From positions 3,969,001-4,033,000 of the forward strand of contig NZ_CP107904.1 of NCBI RefSeq assembly GCF_036013975.1: a DNA stretch of 64,000 nucleotides, in the 5' to 3' direction. The position numbers and the translations under genes were made by a program. Shown here piece by piece: positions 48,855-57,375 of the stretch; the stretch's first letter is position 1; each line of letters begins with the position of its first letter. The notes beneath the pieces were generated by a model that saw nothing but the letters and a program-made list of their open reading frames with translations, was not told the DNA's origin and did no database searches. This stretch comes from Kitasatospora sp. NBC_00458 (lineage in GTDB: Bacteria > Actinomycetota > Actinomycetes > Streptomycetales > Streptomycetaceae).

Positions 48855-50528
48855 GTGGTGGAGTTCGAGGGGTCGGACGTGACACCGGGGACGGCCGACG
48901 GCAGGGCGGCCGGCGACACGGTGGCCGGCGACCGGGGGATCCGGCGCCGGCGGCGGTTGCTGCTGGCGGTCGTGACGGCGGCGGTGGCGCTCGCCGGGGG
49001 CGGGCTGGCGGCCTCGACGGTGATCAAGTCGCCGGCGCAGGCGGCGGCGGAGAGCGAACCGCCGCCGCCCGACGTGCTGACGGCCGCCGTGGAGAATCGG
49101 GTGCTGACCGACTCGGTGGTGGTCCGGGGCCAGGTGAGCGCCGGGCAGGCGGTGGACGTGGCCCCGGCCGGGGGCGGCGGGACCGGCGCGGGGAAGCCGG
49201 TGGTGACCAAGCTGCCGGTGAAGGCCGGCGACCAGGTGCAGGCCGGGCAGTCGGTGCTGGAGGTGGCGGGGCGCCCGGTGTTCGCGCTGAAGGGCGACCT
49301 GCCCGTCTACCGGGACCTCAAGCCGGGGGCCACCGGCCAGGACGTGAAGCAGCTGCGGCAGGCGCTCAAGGAGCTGGGGTTCGGCTCCGACGGGGACGAG
49401 GAGGCCGCGTTCGGCGCGGCCACCAAGGCGGCGGTCCAGGCCTTCTACGCGGCGCGCGGCTACGACCCGCTGCCCGCGTCGGCGGACGGCGACGCCCAGC
49501 TGACCGCCGCCCAGGACGCGGTGACCGGCGGCGAGCGGGCGCTGGCGGACGCGAAGGACGCGCTGAAGGCGGCGAGGAAGCGGTTCGACGACGCGCAGGC
49601 CGCCCAGGCCCTCGCTCAGCAGCAGGCCCGGCAGCAGGCCACCGCCACCCCGTCCGCCGACCCGTCCGCGGCCGCTCCGTCCGCCGCCCCGTCCGCCGCC
49701 GGCCGTCCGGAGGTGCCCGGCACCGCCGCCGGGAGCGGCGCCCCGGCCGGCGAGACCCCGGTGGACGCGGCCCGCGCCGCGGTCGACACCGCGCAGAAGC
49801 AGGTGAACCGGGCCACCGAGGACGTGGCCAAGCTGCGCCGGAAGGTCACGGAGGTGAAGTCCGCGACCGGCCCGATGGTCCCGGCGGCCGAACTGCTCTT
49901 CCTCTCCGGCTTCCCGGCCCGGGTCGACTCCGTCACCGGCCGGATCGGCGGCGAGGTCACCGGCAGGGTGCTGACCGTCTCGGCCGGCGCGCTGGTGGTC
50001 AAGGGCAGTCTGGGCATCTCCGACAAGGGACTGGTCCACCCGGGCCAGGCGGTGGAGATCCTCTCCGAGCTGACCGGCACCAAGGCCGCCGCCAAGGTCT
50101 CCGCGGTGGCCGACTCCCCCGGTGACGGCCAGCCTGCCGGCGCCCCGGCCGGCGGCGCCCCGGGCACGGCCGGGCAGAACGCGGCCGGCGTCCAGGGCGG
50201 CAGCCCGGGCGGCTACCAGCTGGTGGTCGAGCCGGACGCCCCGCTGGATCCGCGGCTGGCCGGCCAGGACGTCCGGCTGACCGTCCAGGCGGCCTCCTCG
50301 GCCGGGCCGGTGCTGGTCGTCCCGCTGTCGGCGGTCTCCGCGACGGCGGACGGCAGGACGGTGGTGACGGTGTACGAGAACGGGCGGCGCCGCCGGGTGG
50401 AGGTGACCCCGGGCACGGTCGGCGGCGGCAGCGCGGAGGTCCGGCCGCTGGCCGGGGGCTCGCTGGAACCGGGCGCCCGGGTGATCGTCGGCGTCAAGGA
50501 CGCCACCGGCCGGGTGGGTGCCGGGTGA
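48855..50528 (+). CDS. Periplasmic adaptor with peptidoglycan-binding domain (MacA/HlyD-like)
   Basis: About 557 residues: cytoplasmic Arg-rich start, one membrane helix (about 30-50, RRLLLAVVTAAVALAGGGLA), a biotinyl-lipoyl-like half (VKAGDQVQAGQSVLEVAGRP), a peptidoglycan-binding type 1 repeat (GATGQDVKQLRQALKELGFG...AVQAFYAARGYDPL, about 158-210), a long Ala/Lys/Gln coiled hairpin, and a C-terminal beta-barrel region (VLVVPLSAVSATADGRTVVT). It links an ABC exporter to the wall. The GTG pair at 48855/48858 is preferred over a TTG at 48825. The stop overlaps the ATPase start (GTGA). Confidence 0.9.
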   Translation: MVEFEGSDVTPGTADGRAAGDTVAGDRGIRRRRRLLLAVVTAAVALAGGGLAASTVIKSPAQAAAESEPPPPDVLTAAVENRVLTDSVVVRGQVSAGQAVDVAPAGGGGTGAGKPVVTKLPVKAGDQVQAGQSVLEVAGRPVFALKGDLPVYRDLKPGATGQDVKQLRQALKELGFGSDGDEEAAFGAATKAAVQAFYAARGYDPLPASADGDAQLTAAQDAVTGGERALADAKDALKAARKRFDDAQAAQALAQQQARQQATATPSADPSAAAPSAAPSAAGRPEVPGTAAGSGAPAGETPVDAARAAVDTAQKQVNRATEDVAKLRRKVTEVKSATGPMVPAAELLFLSGFPARVDSVTGRIGGEVTGRVLTVSAGALVVKGSLGISDKGLVHPGQAVEILSELTGTKAAAKVSAVADSPGDGQPAGAPAGGAPGTAGQNAAGVQGGSPGGYQLVVEPDAPLDPRLAGQDVRLTVQAASSAGPVLVVPLSAVSATADGRTVVTVYENGRRRRVEVTPGTVGGGSAEVRPLAGGSLEPGARVIVGVKDATGRVGAG

Positions 50529-51220
50529 CCTCCCCCGTCATCGAGTTCCGCCAGGTCGGGCTGACCTACCCGGGTCCGCCGCCGGTGGCCGCGTTCAAGC
50601 CCTGCGACCTGGTCGTCCGCCCCGGCGAGTACGTCACCGTGACCGGCCCGTCCGGCTCCGGGAAGTCGACCTTCCTCAACATCGCCGGACTGCTGGACTC
50701 CCCGACCAGTGGCCGCTACCTGCTGGACGGGATCGACACCGGCACCCTCCCGGACGGCGACCGGACGGCGCTGCGCGGGCGCCGGATCGGCTTCGTCTTC
50801 CAGTCCTTCCACCTGCTGCCGCACCGTTCGGCGGCCGAGAACGTCGCCCTCGCGATGCTCTACACGCCGTCCCGGGGCCTGCGCGGCGCGGCCGAGCGGC
50901 GCGAGCGGGCGAGGGCGGCGCTGGTCCGGGTCGGCCTCGGCCACCGGCTGGACGCGCTGCCGACCAGGCTCTCCGGCGGTGAGCGCCAGCGCGTGGCGAT
51001 CGCCCGGGCGCTGGTCGGCCGGCCCTCCCTGCTGCTCTGCGACGAGCCGACCGGCAACCTGGACACCGCCACCGCCGAGTCGATCCTCGCCCTGCTGGAC
51101 GAGCTGCACGGCCAGGGCCTGACCGTCCTGCTGATCACCCACGACCCGCAGGTGGCCGCCCGCGGCCGGCGGACGGTGGCGATCCGGGACGGCGTCCTGC
51201 GGGAGGTGGTCGCGGCATGA
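50525..51220 (+). CDS. ABC transporter ATP-binding protein (MacB/LolD type)
   Basis: A 231-residue ATPase. Walker A is VTGPSGSGKSTFLNIAGLLD (about residue 40), the Q-loop FVFQSFHLLPH, the signature LSGGERQRVAIARAL, Walker B LLLCDEPTGNLDTATAE and the H-loop LLITHDP. It belongs to the LolD/MacB group that powers mechanotransmission rather than classic transport. Overlaps of 4 bp with both neighbours (GTGA and ATGA) show a tight operon with the adaptor and the permease. Confidence 0.96.
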   Translation: MTSPVIEFRQVGLTYPGPPPVAAFKPCDLVVRPGEYVTVTGPSGSGKSTFLNIAGLLDSPTSGRYLLDGIDTGTLPDGDRTALRGRRIGFVFQSFHLLPHRSAAENVALAMLYTPSRGLRGAAERRERARAALVRVGLGHRLDALPTRLSGGERQRVAIARALVGRPSLLLCDEPTGNLDTATAESILALLDELHGQGLTVLLITHDPQVAARGRRTVAIRDGVLREVVAA

Positions 51221-52455
51221 GGCCGCCCCGCCGCCGTCCCCGCGTGGTCGAGCCGTCCCGGCTGCCGCTGCGCGACCTGCTCGCCGAGGCGCTGGCCGGG
51301 GTGCTCCAGCGGCCGGCCCGCTCCGCGCTGACCGGTCTCGGCACCGTCCTCGGGGTGGGCGCCTTCGTGGCCGTCCTCGGGCTGACCGCCACCGCCTCCT
51401 CGCAGATCGACTCCCGGTTCAGCGTGCTGAGCGCGACCGAGGTGAGCGTCGAGGACACCGGGGGCGCCAGGCCGGAGCTGGTGAAGCTCGCGTTCCCGGC
51501 CGACGCCGACGCCCGGATCCAGCGGCTGAACGGGGTCGAGGCGGCCGGGGTCTACTGGCCGGTGAGCCGGGCCGGCGGAACGGTCCGGGCCGCGCCGGTG
51601 GGCCGGCAGGCGGGCGGCGAGCAGGTGTCGGTGGTGGCCGCCTCGGCCGGGGTGCTCGCCGCGGCCGAGCCGCACCTGCTGCAGGGCCGCACCTTCGACA
51701 GCTGGCACGACTCCACCGGCCGGCAGGTGGCGGTGATCGGCGCGGCCCTGGCGGCCCGGCTGGGCATCACCACGCTGGACACCCAGCCGGCGGTCTTCCT
51801 GGACGACAGGCCGTTCACGGTGATCGGGATCGTGGACGACGTGAAGCGCAAGGCGGACCTGCTGCTCTCGGTCACCGTGCCGCGCGGGGCCGCCGCCCGG
51901 CTCTGGGGCGAGCCGGACCGGGACCGGGCGAAGATGATCATCTCGACCAGGATCGGCGCCGCCCGGCAGATCGCCGACGAGGTCCCGCTCGCGCTGGACC
52001 CGACCCATCCCGAGTACTTCAAGCCCGTCCCGCCGCCGGACCCGCGCACGCTCCGCTCCGGCGTGACCTCCGACCTCGACCAGCTCTTCCTGCTGCTGGC
52101 CGGCATCTGCCTGGTGATCGGCGCGGTCGGGATCGCCAACACCACCCTGGTCGCCGTCCTGGAGCGGACCGGTGAGATCGGGCTGCGGCGGGCGCTGGGC
52201 GCCCGGGGCCGCCACATCACCGGGCAGTTCCTCTCCGAGTCGGCGTCGCTCGGGCTGATCGGCGGCCTGGTGGGCACCTCGCTGGGGGTGCTCACGGTGC
52301 TCGGGGTGGCGGTGGCCCGCGACTGGACGCCGGTGGTCGACCCGGTGACGGTGGCGGCCGCGCCGGTGATCGGCCTGCTCACCGGGCTGCTGGCCGGGGT
52401 CTACCCGGCCTGGCGGGCCGCCCGGATCCAGCCCGCGGAGGCACTGCGCCGCTGA
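51217..52455 (+). CDS. ABC transporter permease (MacB/FtsX type)
   Basis: A 412-residue permease with the MacB layout: one N-terminal helix (about 42-62, TGLGTVLGVGAFVAVLGLTA), an extracytoplasmic core domain of about 220 residues, then three C-terminal helices (LFLLLAGICLVIGAVGIANT, LIGGLVGTSLGVLTVLGVAV, APVIGLLTGLLAGVYPAW) with the family motif GEIGLRRALGARGRHI. With the ATPase and adaptor it forms a tripartite exporter of a peptide, lipid or drug. The substrate is unknown. The ATG overlaps the ATPase stop. Confidence 0.95.
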   Translation: MRPPRRRPRVVEPSRLPLRDLLAEALAGVLQRPARSALTGLGTVLGVGAFVAVLGLTATASSQIDSRFSVLSATEVSVEDTGGARPELVKLAFPADADARIQRLNGVEAAGVYWPVSRAGGTVRAAPVGRQAGGEQVSVVAASAGVLAAAEPHLLQGRTFDSWHDSTGRQVAVIGAALAARLGITTLDTQPAVFLDDRPFTVIGIVDDVKRKADLLLSVTVPRGAAARLWGEPDRDRAKMIISTRIGAARQIADEVPLALDPTHPEYFKPVPPPDPRTLRSGVTSDLDQLFLLLAGICLVIGAVGIANTTLVAVLERTGEIGLRRALGARGRHITGQFLSESASLGLIGGLVGTSLGVLTVLGVAVARDWTPVVDPVTVAAAPVIGLLTGLLAGVYPAWRAARIQPAEALRR

Positions 52456-52614
52456 ACGGACGGCCCCGCGGAGACCCCGCGGACACCCCCCGGACGGCCG
52501 CCGGAGCCGTTCGCGGGGGCCACCGGGGGCCCCGGCGAGCTCCTCGCGGGCCAAACGTGGGGGATCGGCGCGACACTACCGACAAATCGGATATTCCTCA
52601 CGTAGTGTCAGCCC

Positions 52615-53391
52615 ATGCCTACGCCACACGGATCGCGCGGCGGCATGGCCTTCAGCGCCGACGAAGTCCGCGTGCTGCGCCGCGCCCTCGCCCAAGCCCT
52701 GCACCCCGCCGTCCCCGTCCACCTCCAGGGGCCCGACCGGACGCCGTTCCCCGGAGCGGGCGCCGAACTGTGGGCGGAGGACGTCCAGGACGCGCTGCGC
52801 CTGACCGAGGCGATCGACGAGGCCGTCCAGGAAGGCGGCCGACTGCGCGCCTTCCTCCTCGCCGACCTCGGCCGCTACCGGGCGGCCCTGCCCGGCAGCG
52901 CCGGGGGCTACCTGGAACGGCTGGAGGAGGCGGTGACCGACGGCTACCTCCCCGGGCCGGAGGACCTCACCGCCCTCCGCGGGCTGACCCGCCAGCCGTG
53001 CGGCCAGCACGAGCGGTCCCGCCGCTCGCGGCTGGCCGGGCGCTGCCACGCACTGGCCGAGGCCGCCGTCCGCGAACGGCTCGCCCTCACCACCGGCCAG
53101 CGCCACCTCGTCGCCGTACCGAGCCCCGCCGCACCCCCGAGCAGTCTCCCCACCCCTCTTGGAGGACGGATCCCGATGAGCAGCACCGAGCCCGCCGCCG
53201 AGCAGCCCGCCGCCCGCAAGGGCGCCCAGCGGAGCCCCCAGGGCCAGCAGGCCCCCCGGCCGCACCGGATGCCCACCCCGGCCGAGCTGTTCGGCCGCCG
53301 TCCCAAGCCCCCGGCCCACCCGGACCACGCCGCCCAGCCGCCCGCGCCGGAGGACCTGGAGGACCTGGAGCTGGCCACCGGCACCGGCTGA
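52615..53391 (+). CDS. Conserved actinomycete protein upstream of lysS
   Basis: A 258-residue soluble protein. Residues 1-165 are helical with MAFSADEVRVLRRALAQALH, EDVQDALRLTEAIDEAVQEG and LRAFLLADLGRYRAALPGSA; the remainder is Pro/Ala/Gln-rich and probably unfolded (MPTPAELFGRRPKPPA). It has no recognised catalytic motif. It is found in the same place before lysS in other Streptomyces as far as I recall. A second ATG at 53176 with GGAGG upstream could produce the tail alone, which would need testing. The first ATG follows CGTAGTGTCAGCCC, a possibly leaderless start. Confidence 0.85.
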   Translation: MPTPHGSRGGMAFSADEVRVLRRALAQALHPAVPVHLQGPDRTPFPGAGAELWAEDVQDALRLTEAIDEAVQEGGRLRAFLLADLGRYRAALPGSAGGYLERLEEAVTDGYLPGPEDLTALRGLTRQPCGQHERSRRSRLAGRCHALAEAAVRERLALTTGQRHLVAVPSPAAPPSSLPTPLGGRIPMSSTEPAAEQPAARKGAQRSPQGQQAPRPHRMPTPAELFGRRPKPPAHPDHAAQPPAPEDLEDLELATGTG

Positions 53392-53607
53392 CCGACCGCC
53401 GCCGCACCCCGGGGGAGGCCGCTTCGGCGCGCCTCCCCCGTCCACGTGCCGACGGTGCCGCGCCGCTGCGGGAGCGCCCCGGCCACCGCCACCGGCGTCG
53501 CGGCGGCCGCGCGGGACCGGGCGGCGGGGCACCCGCGGTCCGTCCGGCCCCGCGCGGCACGGCAATCCCGTGGCGGAGCACCGTCCCGGGCTGGCTACCC
53601 TGGTGGG

Positions 53608-55167
53608 GTGAGCGATCAGAGCCCAATCCCCGCGACCGACGACCTTCCGGAGCAGATGCGCGTCCGGCGCGAGAAGCTGGACCGGCTCCGGGCCGCCGGC
53701 ATCGACCCGTACCCGGTCGGCTTCCCCCGCACCAGCACCATCGCCGACCTCCGGGAGAAGCACCCGGACCTCGCCCCGGACACCGCGACCGGCGAGCGGG
53801 CCGGCATCACCGGCCGGGTGATCCTCTCCCGCACCGGCGGCAAGCTCTGCTTCGCCACCCTGCGCGACGGCTCCGGCGACCTCCAGGTGATGCTCTCCCT
53901 GGACAAGCTCGGCGAGGAGCGGCTGGCCGCCTGGAAGACCGACATCGACCTCGGCGACCAGGTCGGCGTCGAGGGCGAGGTGATCACCTCCCGCCGCGGC
54001 GAGCTGTCGGTGATGGTGGACCGCTGGGAGCTCACCGCCAAGTGCCTGCGCCCGCTGCCGGACAAGCACAAGGGCCTGACCGACCCCGAGGCCCGGGTCC
54101 GCCAGCGGTACGTCGACCTGATCGTCAACCCCGAGGCCCGCGAGATCCTGCACCTGCGGTCCAAGGTGGTCCGGTCGATCCGCCGCACCTACGAGGAGCG
54201 CGGCTACATCGAGGTCGAGACCCCGATGCTGCAGCCGGTGCACGGCGGCGCCAACGCGCGTCCGTTCAAGACGCACATCAACGCGTACGACATCGACCTC
54301 TACATGCGGATCGCTCCCGAGCTGTACCTCAAGCGGCTGGTGGTCGGCGGCGCGGAGAAGGTCTTCGAGATCAACCGCAACTTCCGCAACGAGGGCGCGG
54401 ACTCCACCCACAACCCCGAGTTCACCTCGCTGGAGTCGTACGAGGCCTACGGCGACTACGACACCCAGGCCGAGCTGATCCGGGCCACCATCGTCAACGC
54501 CGCCCGGGACGCGCTGGGCACCACGGTGATCCGGGGCCTGGACCCGCACGGCGTGGAGCACGAGATCGACCTGGCCGAGCCGTGGGAGGAGGTCGGCGTC
54601 TACCCGGGCATCTCCGCCCGGCTCGGCGCCGAGGTCACCCCGGAGACCTCCGTCGAGGAGCTCCGCAAGCTGGCGGCCGAGCACGGCATCCCCTTCGAGA
54701 AGGAGTGGGGCCACGGCCAGATCGTGCTGGAGATGGTCGAGCGCCTGCTGGAGGAGAACGCCGTCCGGCCGACCTTCATCAAGGACTACCCGACCGAGGT
54801 CTCGCCGCTCACCCGGCAGCACCGCTCCGTCCCGGGCGTGGCCGAGAAGTGGGACCTGGTGATCTTCGGCACCGAGATCGGCACCGCCTACTCCGAGCTG
54901 ATCGACCCGGTCGAGCAGCGCGCCCGCCTCACCGCGCAGTCCCTGCTCGCGGCCGGCGGCGACGTCGAGGCGATGCAGGTCGACGAGGACTTCCTGCGGG
55001 CCCTGGAGTACGCGATGCCGCCGACCGGCGGCCTCGGTCTCGGCGTGGACCGCCTGATCATGCTGCTCACCGGCAAGAACATCCGGGAGACCGTGCTCTT
55101 CCCGCTGGTGAAGCCGGAACCCAAGGCGTCCGCCGCCACCGCGGCGGAGAAGACCGAGGAGGAGTGA
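53608..55167 (+). CDS. lysS: Lysyl-tRNA synthetase, class II
   Basis: Charges tRNA(Lys) with lysine. The 519-residue enzyme has the N-terminal OB-fold anticodon domain (GRVILSRTGGKLCFATLRDG) and the class II core: motif 1 around PMLQPVHGGANARPFKTH, motif 2 FEINRNFRNEGADSTHNPEF, and motif 3 PPTGGLGLGVDRLIMLLTGK. The GTG at 53608 (SDQSPIPATDD...) is the natural start; the open frame extends 54 codons upstream without conservation. About 15 Lys/Glu/Ala residues extend the C-terminus. A 40-residue membrane peptide gene follows 4 bp later. Confidence 0.97.
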   Translation: MSDQSPIPATDDLPEQMRVRREKLDRLRAAGIDPYPVGFPRTSTIADLREKHPDLAPDTATGERAGITGRVILSRTGGKLCFATLRDGSGDLQVMLSLDKLGEERLAAWKTDIDLGDQVGVEGEVITSRRGELSVMVDRWELTAKCLRPLPDKHKGLTDPEARVRQRYVDLIVNPEAREILHLRSKVVRSIRRTYEERGYIEVETPMLQPVHGGANARPFKTHINAYDIDLYMRIAPELYLKRLVVGGAEKVFEINRNFRNEGADSTHNPEFTSLESYEAYGDYDTQAELIRATIVNAARDALGTTVIRGLDPHGVEHEIDLAEPWEEVGVYPGISARLGAEVTPETSVEELRKLAAEHGIPFEKEWGHGQIVLEMVERLLEENAVRPTFIKDYPTEVSPLTRQHRSVPGVAEKWDLVIFGTEIGTAYSELIDPVEQRARLTAQSLLAAGGDVEAMQVDEDFLRALEYAMPPTGGLGLGVDRLIMLLTGKNIRETVLFPLVKPEPKASAATAAEKTEEE

Positions 55168-55171
55168 CCTG

Positions 55172-55294
55172 ATGGACTACGTCAGCGCTATCGTCCCGCC
55201 GCTGGTCATGGCGATCGGCTTCGGCTTCCTGGTGCGGGCCATCATCCGCAGCCAGGGCGGGGCCCAGAAGGCCAAGGAGGACGTGGCCGACTGA
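55172..55294 (+). CDS. Small single-pass membrane protein after lysS
   Basis: A 40-residue peptide: MDYVSAIVPPLVMAIGFGF then LVRAIIRSQGGAQKAKEDVAD. It has one hydrophobic helix (about 5-24) and a charged tail with Lys/Glu/Asp, so it should sit in the membrane with the tail in the cytosol. GAGGAGTGACCTG precedes the ATG, using the end of lysS as its ribosome site, so translation is coupled. No function is known; it seems to be kept next to lysS in Streptomyces. It is followed by a hairpin at 55313. Confidence 0.85.
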   Translation: MDYVSAIVPPLVMAIGFGFLVRAIIRSQGGAQKAKEDVAD

Positions 55295-55312
55295 CGCCCG
55301 CCGACGGCACGC

Positions 55313-55348
55313 CGCGCCGCCATTCCCGATTCCGGGGGTGGCGGCGCG
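55313..55348 (+). terminator. Terminator after the lysS unit
   Basis: A 10-bp stem (CGCGCCGCCA at 55313-55322, TGGCGGCGCG at 55339-55348) with internal pairing in the loop, 18 bp after the small gene's stop. Confidence 0.75.
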
Positions 55349-55405
55349 CCGGTTTGGCGGCACTTCACAAGATTTGCCCCATTCACTCCCTATCCTGGCC
55401 GCACT

Positions 55406-55843
55406 ATGGTCCGGCAACTCGGCGAACTTGAGAACGCCATCATGACCCGGGTGTGGCAGTGGAACCGACCGGTCACGGTTCGCGAGGTTCTCCTGGATCT
55501 GCGGTCGGAACGCGAAATCGCCTACACCACGGTGATGACGGTCCTGGACAAGCTCCACAGAAAGGGCTGGCTCCGCCGCGAGCGGGCCGGGCGGGCCTAT
55601 CGATATGAACCGGTCTCGTCCCGCGAGGCGTACACCGCCGCCCTCATGAACGACGCCTGGGCCACCAGTGACAATCCCGCCGCGGCCCTGGTGCACTTCT
55701 TCGGCCTGATGTCACCGGAGCAACGCGAGGCACTCCGCGACGCGTTGCGGGTCGCGGCACTGTTCCCGCCCGATCCGGTGGGCCCGGATTCCGCGGGGTC
55801 GGGCCCCGATACCGGGGAGACCGCACCGGGGCCGGCACGATAA
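55406..55843 (+). CDS. BlaI/MecI/CopY family transcriptional regulator
   Basis: A 145-residue winged-helix repressor: LGELENAIMTRVWQWNRPVT, VREVLLDLRSEREIAYTTVM and TVLDKLHRKGWLRRERAGRA, then a short dimerisation helix. Family members repress beta-lactamase, copper or other genes and are often released by proteolysis or metal binding, but no BlaR-like sensor is seen beside it. The C-terminal 30 residues are Pro/Gly-rich. The ATG at 55406 begins the conserved part and may be close to leaderless. The acetyltransferase gene starts 9 bp after its stop. Confidence 0.93.
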   Translation: MVRQLGELENAIMTRVWQWNRPVTVREVLLDLRSEREIAYTTVMTVLDKLHRKGWLRRERAGRAYRYEPVSSREAYTAALMNDAWATSDNPAAALVHFFGLMSPEQREALRDALRVAALFPPDPVGPDSAGSGPDTGETAPGPAR

Positions 55844-55852
55844 CGTCCCGCC

Positions 55853-56389
55853 ATGGAGGTCACCATCCGCCGGGCGCGGACCACGGACGTGCGGGCAGTA
55901 CGCAGGCTCATCGACGCCTACTCGCGCGACGGCATTCTGCTCGACAAGCCCACCGTCACTCTGTTCGAATCCGTCCAGGAGTTCTGGGTGGCGGAACGCG
56001 ACGACACCGGGTCCGTGGTGGCCTGCGGCGCCCTGCACGTGATGTGGGAGGACCTCGCCGAGGTCCGCACGCTCGCGGTCGACCCCTCCTGCCGGGGCCA
56101 CGGCGTCGGACACCTGCTGCTGGAGAAGCTGCTGCAGACCGCCCGCTGGCTCGGCGTCCGTCGGATTTTCTGCCTGACGTTCGAGGTTCCGTTCTTCGCG
56201 AAACACGGTTTCGTCGAGATCGGCGAGCTCCAGGAAACCGACGATGGTACGACAGACCCGGCGGCGATCGCTACGGACGTCTATGAAGAACTTCTCCGCT
56301 CGTACGATGAAGGTGTCGCGGAGTTCCTCGACCTGGAGCGCGTGAAGCCCAACACGCTGGGCAACTCGCGCATGCTGCTGCACCTCTGA
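55853..56389 (+). CDS. Amino-acid N-acetyltransferase (ArgA-like GNAT)
   Basis: A 178-residue GNAT acetyltransferase of the stand-alone N-acetylglutamate synthase type. Features: VTIRRARTTDVRAVRRLIDA start, the central VRTLAVDPSCRGHGVGHLLL with the acetyl-CoA-binding R-x-x-G-x-G/A region, and RIFCLTFEVPFFAKHGFVEI typical of ArgA-like short forms (S-NAGS). It would acetylate glutamate to start arginine synthesis. The C-terminal 40 residues (FLDLERVKPNTLGNSRMLLH) are characteristic of the actinobacterial form. It is 9 bp downstream of the BlaI-type gene. Confidence 0.94.
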   Translation: MEVTIRRARTTDVRAVRRLIDAYSRDGILLDKPTVTLFESVQEFWVAERDDTGSVVACGALHVMWEDLAEVRTLAVDPSCRGHGVGHLLLEKLLQTARWLGVRRIFCLTFEVPFFAKHGFVEIGELQETDDGTTDPAAIATDVYEELLRSYDEGVAEFLDLERVKPNTLGNSRMLLHL

Positions 56390-56417
56390 GCCGCTCCCGG
56401 ACGGCCAGGGGTTTGTG

Positions 56418-56471
56418 TTTTCCGCAGAAAGGCGCTTTCCTTTCCTTAGGCAATGGGTCGTTTAGCGGAAA
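56418..56471. promoter_or_regulatory. AT-rich palindromic leader of lsr2
   Basis: An AT-rich patch, unusual here, between the acetyltransferase and lsr2 genes holds distant inverted arms TTTTCCGC (56418-56425) and GCGGAAA (56465-56471) around GAAAG-GCG-CTTTC (56427-56439). Lsr2 binds AT-rich DNA, so autoregulation is plausible but unproven. Confidence 0.45.
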
Positions 56472-56480
56472 GGGAAGCCC

Positions 56481-56831
56481 GTGGCACAGAGGGTGCAGGT
56501 CATTCTTGAAGACGATCTCGACGGCGGGTCGGCGGACGAAACGGTCACGTTCGCGCTCGACGGCGTTGCCTACGAGATCGACCTGAAGAGCGCCAACGCG
56601 GACAAGCTCCGCGGTCTGCTGGCGCCGTACGTCGAGAAGGGTCGCAAGCAGAGCGGCCGGCTGGCCGCCGCCCGCCGCCCGGGCCGCGGTTCGGCCCCGC
56701 GGCCGTCCGGCAGCGTCCCGGACACCGCCAAGATCCGCGCGTGGGCCAAGGACCAGGGCATGGACGTCAACGACCGGGGCCGCGTTCCGAGCAACGTGCG
56801 CGAGGCCTACGAGAAGGCCAACGCGGCCTGA
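56481..56831 (+). CDS. lsr2: Nucleoid-associated protein Lsr2
   Basis: Lsr2 is the actinobacterial H-NS analogue: it bridges AT-rich DNA and silences foreign or specialised genes. The 116-residue protein has the N-terminal oligomerisation domain (QRVQVILEDDLDGGSADETV, YEIDLKSANADKL) and the C-terminal DNA-binding domain with the RGR minor-groove hook (WAKDQGMDVNDRGRVPSNV). A basic linker (ARRPGRGSAPRP) joins them. The GTG start follows GGAAAGGGAAGCCC. A strong hairpin at 56902 ends the transcript. Confidence 0.96.
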   Translation: MAQRVQVILEDDLDGGSADETVTFALDGVAYEIDLKSANADKLRGLLAPYVEKGRKQSGRLAAARRPGRGSAPRPSGSVPDTAKIRAWAKDQGMDVNDRGRVPSNVREAYEKANAA

Positions 56832-56901
56832 CCCGGGCGGCGCCCGGCCGCCCGGACGGGTGCGGGGTCCCGGAGGCCGCGCGAGGCGTCCACGGCACAC
56901 G

Positions 56902-56936
56902 CGCGGGGCGCGGAGGGCAATCCTCCGCGCCCCGCG
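56902..56936 (+). terminator. Terminator after lsr2
   Basis: A perfect 15-bp stem (56902-56916 with 56922-56936) with loop GCAAT. Confidence 0.88.
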
Positions 56937-57357
56937 GCGCACGCCCGGGCAGCGGCCGCTCCGGCGCCGCCCCCGGGGGCGGGCGCGTGGGCCGGCGCGT
57001 GTACGGACGCGGGGACGGCTGCCCGATCGGGCAGTACGCCGGGCACCGGTCCCGTCGCCGGTCCGGACCGCGGCGCGGGCGCGGGCGCGGGCGGCGGAAC
57101 AATCACGGCCTGTGCAACGCTGTAGGGGCGAAAGCGGTAACGCGGACACCACCGGTATGGCGTACCGCCCGTGACTGCCGGGGCTGAAGCGCCGTCACCA
57201 CCGGGCGACTTCTCGCCAGGCGAACACCGCCACCGCGGAAACTGCGCGAGAACCGCCCCGATACCGGGTATGAATGCAGGTGGACGGGGTCCGCGACCCC
57301 GTCCGGGGCAGTACGCGCGACCAGACGGACGCCCGCCGGCTGCGCTGCGGCGGGTGT

Positions 57358-57375
57358 TGTTCGCCGATGGCGTAG
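57358..57375. promoter_or_regulatory. ClgR-type operator upstream of clpC
   Basis: TGTTCGCCGATGGCGTAG fits every fixed position of the ClgR consensus WNNWCGCYNANRGCGWWS as I recall it from Corynebacterium. ClgR activates clpP1P2, clpC and lon in actinobacteria, including Streptomyces. The site lies about 200 bp upstream of the clpC start. Confidence 0.7.
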
